NCBI GenBank assembly: GCA_035759705.1
Contig: DASTUJ010000071.1
Coordinates: 1-36,844 of the forward strand
Direction: 5' to 3'
Origin: Actinomycetota bacterium
GTDB lineage: Bacteria > Actinomycetota > CADDZG01 > JAHWKV01
DNA: 36,844 nucleotides
A program made the translations under genes and the position numbers. Shown in pieces: positions 16,385 to 23,926 of this stretch (within the stretch, counting starts at the first letter, position 1; every line of letters starts with the position of its first letter). The notes under the pieces were generated by a model, which worked only from the letters and a program-made list of their open reading frames with translations, did no database searches and was not told the DNA's origin.

Positions 16385-17546
16385 TCTTGGAGTCCGATCC
16401 CACGGCCACGGCCTCGGGCAGCGGTTTTACGGCCGCGGCGCCCGCCAGCTCTTTGGCGGCGGCGCTTTCCAGTGCGGCGTTCTCGGTGGCGACCTTGACC
16501 GCCTCGTCCAGAAGCGCGTCGACCATCTTGTCGGCGGGGACCCAGCCCAGCTGCTTGCCCCGGGAGAACAGCAGGCCGCGGCCCGGGCCGGCGGCGATGC
16601 CCACATCGGCGTCACGTGCCTCTCCCGGCCCGTTCACCTCGCAGCCCATGACTGCAATCTGGATCGGGGGGAGGTTCATCTTCTCCAGGCGCTCCTGCAC
16701 CTGGCGGGTGAGCTCGATGACGTCCATCTCGGCCCGTCCGCACGAGGGGCAGGCGACCAGGTCGAAGGTCGTCCGGCGCAGGCCCAGGGTCTGCAGGATC
16801 TGCTTGGCGACCTTGACCTCCTCCACCGGGTCGGCGGTCAGGGAGACCCGGAGGGTGTCCCCGATCCCCTCGGAGAGCAGGGTCCCGATGCCGATGGCCG
16901 ACTTCAGCGTTCCGTAGGGCGGGGGCCCTGCTTCGGTGACGCCGAGGTGCAGCGGGTAGTCGCACGCCTCGGCCAGCAGCCGGTAGGCGTCGATCATCTG
17001 GGGGACGTTCTGGTGCTTGACCGAGATCTTGATGGCGGTGAATCCGATGTCCTCCAGGATCTTGACCTCGTGGAGGGCGCTCTCGACCAGCGCTTCCGGG
17101 GTTGCTCCCCCGTACTTCGACAGCAGGCGCTTGTCCAGCGACCCGGCGTTGACGCCGACCCGGATGGGAACGCCGCGGTCGGCGGCCTCTTTGACGATGG
17201 TGCGGATCTGGTCGGCGTCCCGGATGTTGCCCGGGTTGAGCCTGAGGCCCGCGACGCCGGCCTCCAGCGCCATTATGGCCAGCCGGAACGAGAAGTGGAT
17301 GTCGGCCACGATGGGGACCCCGGCCTCCTGCACGATCAACGGCAGCGCTGCCGCGTCGCCCGGGTGGGGCACCGCAACCCGGACGATGTCGGCGCCCTGG
17401 GTGGCCAGTGCGTGGGCCTGGATCAGGGTGGCCTGGATGTCGTCGGTTTTGGTGGTGCACATCGACTGGATGGCAATAGGAGAGCCGCCGCCGATCGGCA
17501 CATTGCCCACCATGATCTTCTTTGAGTGACGCCTTGCTCTAATCAT
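16377..17546 (-). CDS. ispG: (E)-4-hydroxy-3-methylbut-2-enyl-diphosphate synthase IspG (GcpE)
   Basis: Penultimate MEP-pathway enzyme, an iron-sulfur protein converting MEcPP to HMBPP. The 389-aa product has the bacterial two-domain form: a TIM barrel (PIAIQSMCTTKT, RVAVPHPGDA, VADIHFSFRLA, LRLNPGNI, RVGVNAGSLDKRLL, HLGVTEAGPP) and the cluster domain with Cys266 and Cys269 (VACPSCGR), Cys302 and Glu309 (MGCEVNGPGEA). The C-terminal tail (after about residue 350) is Ala/Glu-rich and not conserved. ATG 17546 begins MIRARRHSKKIMVGNVPIGG, a normal family start. It is the first gene of the isoprenoid operon; an inverted repeat about 20-45 bases upstream may be its operator. Confidence 0.97.
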   Translation of the reverse strand: MIRARRHSKKIMVGNVPIGGGSPIAIQSMCTTKTDDIQATLIQAHALATQGADIVRVAVPHPGDAAALPLIVQEAGVPIVADIHFSFRLAIMALEAGVAGLRLNPGNIRDADQIRTIVKEAADRGVPIRVGVNAGSLDKRLLSKYGGATPEALVESALHEVKILEDIGFTAIKISVKHQNVPQMIDAYRLLAEACDYPLHLGVTEAGPPPYGTLKSAIGIGTLLSEGIGDTLRVSLTADPVEEVKVAKQILQTLGLRRTTFDLVACPSCGRAEMDVIELTRQVQERLEKMNLPPIQIAVMGCEVNGPGEARDADVGIAAGPGRGLLFSRGKQLGWVPADKMVDALLDEAVKVATENAALESAAAKELAGAAAVKPLPEAVAVGSDSKNG

Positions 17547-17566
17547 CTAAGTAAATGCTCGCAGCA

Positions 17567-17589
17567 CTCAGAAAACTGAGCAAATGCTC
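17567..17589. promoter_or_regulatory. Tandem inverted repeats upstream of ispG (possible operator)
   Basis: Two adjacent dyads lie 21-43 bases before the ispG start: CTCAG-AAAA-CTGAG (17567-17580) and GAGCAAATGCTC (17578-17589), sharing GAG. AAATGCTC also occurs at 17553-17560. On the minus strand a TTGACC (17613-17618) could be a -35 with a weak AGGATT-like -10 about 18 bases on, placing the dyads around the transcription start. A repressor site is plausible; no cognate regulator is in the window. Confidence 0.35.
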
Positions 17590-17804
17590 AAATCCTTGTT
17601 TGTCTCTCATGGGGTCAAGCGTAGGCGAAGAATTCTGGCGGTCTGAGCACGACTTGTGGAGATTTCGTGGAGGTCGCCGAGGCGGCGCGGAATACATCCC
17701 GGGCGGCTGAGGTTGGGGTTTTTGATAGTACGATTGGGCGATCCGATGCTTTTCGAGCCTGCTGGGTTCCGCCGGCCGGTAAAGCCGGAGAATACGGAGA
17801 AGAC

Positions 17805-18137
17805 GTGGAGATCATTCACCAGCAGGCAGACGGCGGCGGCGGCGACGGCCCGGAGTTCGTGTGGGACGGCAGCATGGAGGCGGGCCTCGTGGAGGCCATC
17901 AACGCCGAAGCCGAGACCGGACACGTGCACGGGCCTGACTGCGGGCACAGCCACCAGGTCGACCCCACCCCCGACATGGCCGAGCTGGAGGCCAACCTCA
18001 TCGAGGTTGCCCACGCCCTTTCAGAGCGTTACGGAGACGCCGGCCCCAACCCCGAGCAGGAGAAGGAGTTCATGCGTGACTGGCTTCTCGGCAAAGGCCG
18101 ATCGCAGGAGGAAGTTGACGCAATCCTCGCCGAGTAG
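17805..18137 (+). CDS. Small His-rich, probably metal-binding protein preceding folE
   Basis: A 110-aa protein of unknown family. From a GTG at 17805 (preceded by ACGGAGAAG) it reads VEIIHQQADGGGGDGPEFVW, then a short acidic helix. A strong metal-binding cluster HVHGPDCGHSH follows at about residues 42-52, then two predicted amphipathic helices ending in KGRSQEEVDAILAE. His/Cys clusters of this kind bind Zn, Ni or Co in metallochaperones and sensors (family-independent knowledge). It ends 12 bases before folE, whose enzyme and the next gene product both need zinc, so a metal-delivery or buffering role is conceivable. Upstream in-frame sequence to 17667 is not convincingly coding. Function remains unassigned. 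Confidence 0.7.
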   Translation: MEIIHQQADGGGGDGPEFVWDGSMEAGLVEAINAEAETGHVHGPDCGHSHQVDPTPDMAELEANLIEVAHALSERYGDAGPNPEQEKEFMRDWLLGKGRSQEEVDAILAE

Positions 18138-18149
18138 CGCTGTGGTGCG

Positions 18150-18749
18150 ATGAGCAAGAGCACTCATCGCTTGCTTCGCGCGGTCCCGGCGGGCCCCGGC
18201 ATCGACATCGAAGCGGCCGAGGACGCCACCCGCAAGCTTCTCGAAGCCCTGGGGTACGACACCACCGACGAGGTGCTGGACGAGACGCCGCGCCGGGTCG
18301 CTGCGGCGTACGCCCAGATGCTCACGCCTATCGAGTTCGAGTTCACCACGTTCCCCAACGAGGGTTACGACGAGCTGATCCTGGCCCGCTCCATCCAGTT
18401 CCACTCGCTTTGTATGCACCACATGCTGCCGTTCGTGGGGGTGGCACACGTCGGTTACATCCCGGACGACCGCATCGTCGGCCTCTCCAAGCTCGCCCGG
18501 GTGGTGGAGCACTTCGCCCGCGACCTGCAGGTGCAGGAGCGGCTGACGGAGCAGATCGCCAACTGCCTGCAGGAGCACCTGAACCCCAAGGGCGTGGGGG
18601 TGGTCCTGGAGGCGGAGCACATGTGCATGTCGCTTCGTGGGGTCCAAAAGCCGGGCGCCCGCACGGTGACCTCTTCGCTGCACGGCGCGATCCGGGACGA
18701 CGCCCGCACCCGGCAGGAGTTCATGGCGCTGGTCCGGGACGGAAGTTGA
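18150..18749 (+). CDS. folE: GTP cyclohydrolase I FolE
   Basis: Converts GTP to 7,8-dihydroneopterin triphosphate, the entry point to folate, tetrahydrobiopterin and deazapurine pathways. The 199-aa product is full length. Its zinc ligands are Cys88 and His91 (SLCMHHMLPF) and Cys159 (EAEHMCMSLRG). VGYIPDDRIVGLSKLARVVE and QERLTEQIANCL are the expected substrate and tunnel-fold segments, and GVQKPGARTVTSS is the family signature. ATG 18150 has only a weak ribosome site and follows the His-rich gene by 12 bases. Its TGA overlaps the TTG of the pyruvoyltetrahydropterin-synthase-like gene (TTGA), so its product may be channelled to that enzyme. Confidence 0.96.
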   Translation: MSKSTHRLLRAVPAGPGIDIEAAEDATRKLLEALGYDTTDEVLDETPRRVAAAYAQMLTPIEFEFTTFPNEGYDELILARSIQFHSLCMHHMLPFVGVAHVGYIPDDRIVGLSKLARVVEHFARDLQVQERLTEQIANCLQEHLNPKGVGVVLEAEHMCMSLRGVQKPGARTVTSSLHGAIRDDARTRQEFMALVRDGS

Positions 18750-19159
18750 CCGTCCTCGTCACCCGCCGGGAGAAGTTCAACGCCGGCCACCGGCTGTTCA
18801 ACCCGGAGTACTCCGACGAGCAGAACCGCGAGGTCTTCGGCAAGTGCTCCAACCCGTCGGGCCACGGCCACAACTACACGCTCGAGGTGACAGTCGCCGG
18901 TGAGATCGACCCGGAGACCGGCTACGTCATGGACCTCAAGATCCTCTCGGACGTGATCCAGAAACGCATCATCGAGGACGTCGACCACCGCAACCTGAAC
19001 GTCGACGTCGAGTGGATGCAGGGAAAGATCCCGACCGCCGAGAACATGGCCGACACCTTTTGGGAGCGCCTGGAGAGCCACCTGCCGGCCGGGTCGCTGT
19101 ACCGGGTCGTCGTCAAGGAGACCGACAAGAACTGGGCCGAGCGCAGACGCACGGTCTAG
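18746..19159 (+). CDS. 6-Pyruvoyltetrahydropterin synthase / QueD-family enzyme, eukaryote-like in sequence
   Basis: A 137-aa T-fold enzyme acting on dihydroneopterin triphosphate. Zinc ligands are His15 (FNAGHRL), His40 and His42 (SGHGHNY), and the catalytic Cys is Cys34 (VFGKCSNP). The run SDEQNREVFGKCSNPSGHGH, the segments GEIDPETGYVMDL, VDHRNLNVDV and TAENMA, and LYRVVVKETD follow the layout I recall for animal PTPS. QueD (queuosine) belongs to the same superfamily, and queC/queE are not nearby. The start is taken as TTG 18746 in a TTGA overlap with folE, because it sits right before the first beta strand. PTPS versus 6-carboxytetrahydropterin synthase activity cannot be decided from sequence alone. 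Confidence 0.88.
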   Translation: MTVLVTRREKFNAGHRLFNPEYSDEQNREVFGKCSNPSGHGHNYTLEVTVAGEIDPETGYVMDLKILSDVIQKRIIEDVDHRNLNVDVEWMQGKIPTAENMADTFWERLESHLPAGSLYRVVVKETDKNWAERRRTV

Positions 19160-19167
19160 CGTCGCCC

Positions 19168-20055
19168 ATGAACTCTACCGCCGAGCCCGGCGAGGGCCAC
19201 AAGATTCCCCGGGGTTACCGCTACCTGAACATCAGCACCCTCTGGATCCCCTACTACCGGCTGGTAATCCAGGCGTTCTACCGGCTCCACATCCGCCACG
19301 AGGTGGCGACGGCTCTGTCGATCGGCTGCGGGCTCACTGCAGCGTGGCTGATCGCCGGCCTTCCCGGCTCGGGCGCTTTCGTCGCGGCCGCGGTCCTGGT
19401 TCACCTGAAGGACGTCTTCGACGCAACCGACGGCGCGGTCGCACGCATGACCGGCACCGGGCACCGGTTCGGCAGGTTCCTGGACACCGTCGGCGACGGT
19501 GTGACCTTCACCGCCTGGATCGCCGCCTGCGCCTGGGTGATGGCGAAGGGGGGAACCGCCCCCTGGGCGGCGGCCGCCTGGGCCGTGGCCGGCTGGCTGT
19601 GCCTGTTCCTGCAGTGCTCCTACTTCAACTTCCACCACCTGCACTACGTCCGGATCGCCGGCGGTAGGTCGACGAGCCGGCTGGACGAGCGGGAGGCTCC
19701 CGTCGAGCCCGCCGACCGGGCCACCCGGTTCATGGCGGCCGTCTACCAGGGCTGGTTCGGCTGGCAGGACCGGCTGATCGCCAGGTTCGACAGGGCGCAG
19801 CGGACCTGGATCGGGTTCCCCGAGCGGGCCGAGGACCCCCGGTGCGACGCCTGGTACGCGGCTAAGCCGTTCATGGTCGCCAACTCGGCCCTGTGCTTCG
19901 GCACCCACACGTTCCTGCTGGTGGTCCTGCTGCTGGTCCGACGCCCCGAGTTGTTCGTGCCTTCGGTCGTGATCGGCATGACTGCGTATTGGGCGCTGAT
20001 CCTCCTGGCCCGCCGGGCGGCGTTCCGCCGGTCGGGCGTCGGGGTGACGGCTTGA
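19168..20055 (+). CDS. CDP-alcohol phosphatidyltransferase family membrane enzyme
   Basis: An integral membrane transferase, 295 aa, that would join a CDP-linked lipid or alcohol to an acceptor alcohol. The complete signature is present: DATDGAVAR, then GRFLDTVGD (D-x2-D-G-x2-A-R-x8-G-x3-D-x3-D). Hydrophobic helices flank it (ALSIGCGLTAAWLIAGL, FTAWIAACAWVMA, AAAAWAVAGWLCLFLQC), and two more are near the C terminus. It is larger than typical PgsA/PIS enzymes (about 200 aa), with a charged middle loop (about 170-225) including FNFHHLHYVRIAGG. The ATG at 19168 is 8 bases past the pterin-synthase stop, and its own TGA overlaps the dehydrogenase TTG. The substrate is unknown; why it sits in a pterin cluster is unclear. 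Confidence 0.88.
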   Translation: MNSTAEPGEGHKIPRGYRYLNISTLWIPYYRLVIQAFYRLHIRHEVATALSIGCGLTAAWLIAGLPGSGAFVAAAVLVHLKDVFDATDGAVARMTGTGHRFGRFLDTVGDGVTFTAWIAACAWVMAKGGTAPWAAAAWAVAGWLCLFLQCSYFNFHHLHYVRIAGGRSTSRLDEREAPVEPADRATRFMAAVYQGWFGWQDRLIARFDRAQRTWIGFPERAEDPRCDAWYAAKPFMVANSALCFGTHTFLLVVLLLVRRPELFVPSVVIGMTAYWALILLARRAAFRRSGVGVTA

Positions 20056-20768
20056 GCAGCTGGCTGGATGGCCGGGTCGGCGTTGTCACGGGAGCCAGCC
20101 GGGGCATCGGCCGGTCGACCGCCATCGCGCTGGCCGGGGCCGGGGCCCACGTCGTGGTGGCGTCGACCAACGAGCGGGCGATAGCCGGAGTCGAGGTGGA
20201 GATCACCGCGGCGGGAGGCAGAGCCACGGCGGTGGTATGCGACGTTTCGGACCCCGCTTCGGTCGACTCGCTGTTCGCCGCAGCGGCCGAGATCGGGCAT
20301 GTCTCGGTCCTGGTCTGCTCGGCCGGGGTGACCGTCAAAGGTCCGTTCGAAGGCCTTACCGCAGCGCAGTGGCAGCGCAGCCTGGGCGTCAACCTGACCG
20401 GGACATTTCTCTGCTGCCAGAAGGCGTTCTCGGTGATGAAAGACCACGGCGGGGGCCGCATCATCACCATCGCCTCCCTGTCCGGCGTCTACGCCACCGA
20501 GAAGTTCCCCGGGCTGGTGGCGTACAACGCATCGAAGTACGGGGTGGTCGGGGTCACGGAGGCTCTCGCAGTGGAGGGCAAACCCCACAACATCGCGGCG
20601 GTGTGCATCAGCCCGGGGGCCGTCGACACCGAGATGCTGCGGGAAGCCGCTCCCCACCTGAAGCCGGGCCTGGGACCCGACGACGTCGGCAGGCTGATCA
20701 CCGGCCTGCTGGGGCTGGACCTGCTCCCGGCAAGCGGCGCCAACCTGCCGCTGTTTTCGAACGAATAG
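20052..20768 (+). CDS. Short-chain dehydrogenase/reductase (SDR), NAD(P)-dependent
   Basis: A 238-aa classical SDR. The Rossmann motif TGASRGIG is at residues 13-20, the structural CDVSD at about 63-67, and the NAG-equivalent reads CSAG. The catalytic triad is Ser142 (IASLSG), Tyr158 and Lys162 (YNASK), followed by ISPGAVDTEM. It resembles 3-oxoacyl-ACP reductase-like SDRs, a fold that also includes sepiapterin reductase. It begins with TTG 20052 in a TTGA overlap with the CDP-alcohol gene and is the last gene of the folE cluster, so a reductive pterin step is possible but unproven. It converges with the HtrA gene, 5 bases apart. Confidence 0.88.
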   Translation: MSSWLDGRVGVVTGASRGIGRSTAIALAGAGAHVVVASTNERAIAGVEVEITAAGGRATAVVCDVSDPASVDSLFAAAAEIGHVSVLVCSAGVTVKGPFEGLTAAQWQRSLGVNLTGTFLCCQKAFSVMKDHGGGRIITIASLSGVYATEKFPGLVAYNASKYGVVGVTEALAVEGKPHNIAAVCISPGAVDTEMLREAAPHLKPGLGPDDVGRLITGLLGLDLLPASGANLPLFSNE

Positions 20769-20773
20769 GGTCC

Positions 20774-21904
20774 TTACTGCTCCTGAGGACGCTCGATCAG
20801 GGTTGCCGTCACGGTTCGTGAGTCCCCGCCGCGGTTGAAGGTGATCTCCACCTTGTCCCCCGGCTTCTTGGAGTTGATGACCTTGGAGACGTCGCCCGGG
20901 GCTACGGCCTCTTCTCCGTCGATCTCGGTGATGACGTCGTCCGCCTCAAGACCCGCCTGCGCCGCCGGCGACCCGGGGACCACCTCGACCAGCAGCACCC
21001 CTTCGTCCATGTCGATGTTCCTCTGGGATGCGATTGCCGGCGACAGCCCGACCATCTGAACCCCAAGGAACGGGTGGATGACCCGCCCGGTGGCGATCAG
21101 CTGCTCGACGATCGCCCGGGCCGGGGTGATCGCGATGGCGAACCCGATGTTCTGGGCGTCGCCCGCGATGGCCGTGTTGACCCCCACGACGTTGCCCGCC
21201 ATGTCGGTCAGGGCGCCGCCGCTGTTGCCCGGATTGATGGCGGCGTCGGTCTGGATCAGGCTGTCGAGCACTGCGCCCTGGGTGCGGATGGACCGGTCCA
21301 ACGCCGAGACGATCCCGGAGGTGACGGTCGGGCCGCCCCGGAGGCCGAGCGCCTGCCCGACGGCGACCACCGACTGGCCCACCACCAGGTCGTCCGAGTC
21401 GCCGAAGGACGCAACCTTCAGGTCGTCCGCATCGACCTTGATCACCGCCAGGTCGGTGTCGGTGTCCGCACCGACCAGCTCTGCCGTGCGCTCCTCGCCG
21501 TCGGTGAAGAGGACCCGGATCTCCCGGGCGTCCTCCACGACGTGCGCGTTCGTGAGGATGTGCCCGTCCTCGGAAGCGACAATTCCGGTTCCTGCGCCGC
21601 GGGTCGGGACGGTTTCGAAGAAGAAGTCGGTGGACAGCCCCTGCGTGAAGATCGCCACCACCGAAGGACTGACCTTCTCGACAACTGCAGGGATCGAGCC
21701 CTCCTCGGGCTCACGGGCCGGCTCGTCGCCGTCCTGCGCCCGGGGCAGGACCTCGGTGTCGTTTCCGTTACCGCCGCCGCCCGACTCGATCGTGCACTGC
21801 GTCAGCAGGCCTCCGGCAAGCAGTCCTGCCAGCAGCACCGCCAGCAGGAGAAGTGGGGAGCGCCTGCGGGCAGGTGCGGGCGCAGAGGGGCTTGGGTCAG
21901 TCAT
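20774..21904 (-). CDS. HtrA/DegP-like S1C serine protease with PDZ domain
   Basis: Envelope quality-control protease, 376 aa. A short cytoplasmic Pro/Arg N terminus precedes one membrane helix (about residues 16-36). A Gly/acidic linker follows, then the trypsin-like domain with the catalytic triad His121 (LTNAHVV), Asp151 (DTDLAVIK) and Ser228 (NPGNSGGAL). One PDZ domain is C-terminal (HPFLGVQMVGLSPAIA, GVLLVEVVPGSPAAQAGL, DDVITEIDG). Cys37 follows the helix, but the residues before it (LTQ) do not make a good lipobox, so anchoring by the helix is more likely. ATG 21904 fits the domain start, with GGAGTTCGC upstream. It diverges from the acyltransferase across 153 bases. Confidence 0.94.
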   Translation of the reverse strand: MTDPSPSAPAPARRRSPLLLLAVLLAGLLAGGLLTQCTIESGGGGNGNDTEVLPRAQDGDEPAREPEEGSIPAVVEKVSPSVVAIFTQGLSTDFFFETVPTRGAGTGIVASEDGHILTNAHVVEDAREIRVLFTDGEERTAELVGADTDTDLAVIKVDADDLKVASFGDSDDLVVGQSVVAVGQALGLRGGPTVTSGIVSALDRSIRTQGAVLDSLIQTDAAINPGNSGGALTDMAGNVVGVNTAIAGDAQNIGFAIAITPARAIVEQLIATGRVIHPFLGVQMVGLSPAIASQRNIDMDEGVLLVEVVPGSPAAQAGLEADDVITEIDGEEAVAPGDVSKVINSKKPGDKVEITFNRGGDSRTVTATLIERPQEQ

Positions 21905-22057
21905 GCGAACTCCTTGAGTTTCAGTGCCGGGCGGCGCGTCCGGATCGGCGGTTTTGCCGAGCTTTAGTTGCCCATTATTGGATAGGCCACACGTAAGAAG
22001 CATCCAAGGGCGGGGTTAGAACTGCGTAAGAGTCAAAGGTCACCTAGTATTCAGGCC

Positions 22058-22933
22058 GTGAAGGAGCCCGTTTACCCCGCAGTCATTCGCCTGGCGAAAA
22101 CCCTCCAGCTCTCAATGGGCTGGAAGGTGACGATCACCGGCGCCGAGAACGTCCCCACCGAGGGCCCGGCGATCCTGGCGATCAACCACGCCGGTTACCT
22201 GGACTTCGTCTTCTCCGCATGGGCCTGCGTCTTCGAGCGCAAACGCTGGGTTCGGTTCCTCGCCAAAAAGGAGGTGTTCGACAACGGCGTCGCCGGTCCC
22301 CTGATGCGGGGAATGCGGCACATCCCGGTCGACCGCCACAAGGATCCCGCGCGGGCCCTGGATCTCGCGGTCGAGGCCCTACGCCGGGGAGAGGTGGTCG
22401 GGACGTTTCCCGAGGCCACCATCAACCGTTCGTTCGTCCCGTCCAAGGGCAAAACCGGAACGGTGCGCATGGCGCAGGCCAGCGGAGCACCCATTCTGCC
22501 GGTCGCCGTGTGGGGGTCGCACCGGATCATGACCAAAGGCCGCCCCCGGAACATGCAGCGGGGGGTGGCGATCCTGGTGAAGATCGGCCCGCCGCTCGAG
22601 CTCAGCGCCGGCGACGACCCCCGGGAGGCCACCGAACGCCTGATGAAGGCGATCACTGCGCAACTCGAGGAGGCCCAGCAGGAGTACCCACAGAAGCCGG
22701 CGGGGGACGACGACCGCTGGTGGCTGCCCGCCCACCTTGGTGGCACCGCCCCCACTCCCGAGGAGGCCGAGGTGTTCATGGCCGAGGAGAGGGCCCGCAA
22801 AGCGGCCAAGGCGGGCGTTCGCCCGGCCGAGGCCGTGGTTGCCGACGCCGCAGTCTCCTCAGCGGGGCGCGGCGAGGCCGAGGTGCCCGTACCGGACGAA
22901 CCTTCGCAGTCCCAGACAGCCGAACAGCAGTAA
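22058..22933 (+). CDS. PlsC-type lysophospholipid (1-acylglycerol-3-phosphate) acyltransferase
   Basis: Membrane-associated acyltransferase of glycerolipid synthesis, 291 aa. The catalytic NHAGYLDF (His44, Asp49), the MRHIPVDR segment, the glycerol-phosphate-binding FPEAT (normally FPEGT; Ala replaces Gly) and APILPVAVWGS are present. The PlsC domain ends near residue 215. The last ~75 residues, including WWLPAHLGG and an Ala/Glu-rich stretch, are a low-conservation extension seen in many actinobacterial homologues. Start GTG 22058 has no strong ribosome site. A strong terminator lies about 100 bases past the stop. Confidence 0.9.
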   Translation: MKEPVYPAVIRLAKTLQLSMGWKVTITGAENVPTEGPAILAINHAGYLDFVFSAWACVFERKRWVRFLAKKEVFDNGVAGPLMRGMRHIPVDRHKDPARALDLAVEALRRGEVVGTFPEATINRSFVPSKGKTGTVRMAQASGAPILPVAVWGSHRIMTKGRPRNMQRGVAILVKIGPPLELSAGDDPREATERLMKAITAQLEEAQQEYPQKPAGDDDRWWLPAHLGGTAPTPEEAEVFMAEERARKAAKAGVRPAEAVVADAAVSSAGRGEAEVPVPDEPSQSQTAEQQ

Positions 22934-23029
22934 GCCTCTCGCCGGCCTAGTCCGAGCGTTCTAGACCTCACCCACTTACGGCATCGACGCCTTGCCGCCG
23001 CATTGCCCAAACGCACATCCCGCCAACGA

Positions 23030-23059
23030 CAAAGCCCCCGCTCGCAAGCGGGGGCTTTG
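23030..23059. terminator. Strong bidirectional intrinsic terminator
   Basis: CAAAGCCCCCGCT (23030-23042) pairs perfectly with AGCGGGGGCTTTG (23047-23059) around a CGCA loop, a 13-bp stem, with TTTG following on the plus strand and flanking A/T pairs on both sides. It lies between the convergent acyltransferase (stop 22933) and the Gly-rich gene (stop 23105), so it can end transcription from both. Confidence 0.9.
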
Positions 23060-23104
23060 TTTGCTCTGGGCCGGTGATTCCCCGGCTAAAGCTGTCCGAA
23101 GCTG

Positions 23105-23779
23105 TTAGCAGTCGTTGTTGTTGTCGGCATCGGCACAAACTTCGCCGCTGTCGCCGGTGTCGCCGCTGGCGCCGGAACGTCCGCCGTTGCCGGCGTTGCC
23201 CGAGTCTCCGCCAACGCCGCCGTCGCCGCCGTCGCCGGTGTCGGCTTCTCCGCCGTCGCCGTCGCCGCCTGCGCCGCCGGTGCCGTCGCCGCCGCCTGCG
23301 CCGTTGCAGCCTGCGGAGTCGCCATCGCTGGCGCTGCCGTCACATGCACCGTCGCCGCCTGCGCCGCCTGCGCCACCGCCGCCGTCGCCGCCACCGGTGG
23401 TTGCGCCCGAGTAGTCGCCGCTGCCGCCGGCTGCTCCGCCGCCGCCGCCTGCGCCACCGTTACCGCCGCCTGAACCGCCGTCGCCGCCGGCGCCTGCGCC
23501 GCCGCCGCCGCCGTTACCGCTGCCGCCGGTCGCCCAGCCGGAACCTGCACCGTCGCCGCCGGCTCCACCTTCGCCGGAATCGCCGCCTGCGCCGCCGGCG
23601 CCCGTGTCGCCGCTGTCGCCGGTGTCGCCGCTGACGAGGTCAAATGCCTGCTCGCAACCGGTTTCGTCCTGTCCCGGGCCGTTTGCGTCACAGTTGTTCT
23701 CTGCAGCCGCGGTCGGGATCAGCATTGCTGCGACCATCGCGCTGACTAGGAGTGAGATAAGCCCCTTCTTAAGCTTCAA
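23105..23779 (-). CDS. Secreted Gly-rich low-complexity protein (PGRS-like composition)
   Basis: A 224-aa exported protein. A Lys-rich N terminus and hydrophobic core (MKLKKGLISLLVSAMVAAML) give a signal peptide with a likely cleavage after TAAA (about residue 26). Mature sequence begins ENNCDANGPGQDETGCEQAF, then about 150 residues of GGxGGD/GAGG/DGGSGG low complexity, ending EVCADADNNNDC. Six Cys are spread as two pairs near the ends and one pair in the middle, suggesting disulfides. The composition resembles mycobacterial PE_PGRS tails or RTX-like Gly/Asp repeats, but there is no PE domain and no strict nonapeptide. The start is TTG 23779 behind a strong GGAGGT. The 147 bases upstream are unusually A/T-rich and probably hold its promoter and leader. 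Confidence 0.8.
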   Translation of the reverse strand: MKLKKGLISLLVSAMVAAMLIPTAAAENNCDANGPGQDETGCEQAFDLVSGDTGDSGDTGAGGAGGDSGEGGAGGDGAGSGWATGGSGNGGGGGAGAGGDGGSGGGNGGAGGGGGAAGGSGDYSGATTGGGDGGGGAGGAGGDGACDGSASDGDSAGCNGAGGGDGTGGAGGDGDGGEADTGDGGDGGVGGDSGNAGNGGRSGASGDTGDSGEVCADADNNNDC

Positions 23780-23926
23780 CGTCTACCTCCGATTCGTTGT
23801 TGGACCATTTGGCCATGCGGCCGAAATTCTCTAAAACAGAAAAACTGCACTACAGACCCACTCTATGTAATCGCCCGTAGGTAAGGCAATCGAATGGGGG
23901 TAAGTTCTTGCTGCGGGCGGATTGTT

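Noticed and set aside
23110-23640. Dense GCC/GCCGCC repeats resembling a repeat array
   Set aside because: The periodicity is three bases and follows Gly codons of the secreted protein; there are no fixed-length repeats and spacers, so it is not CRISPR.
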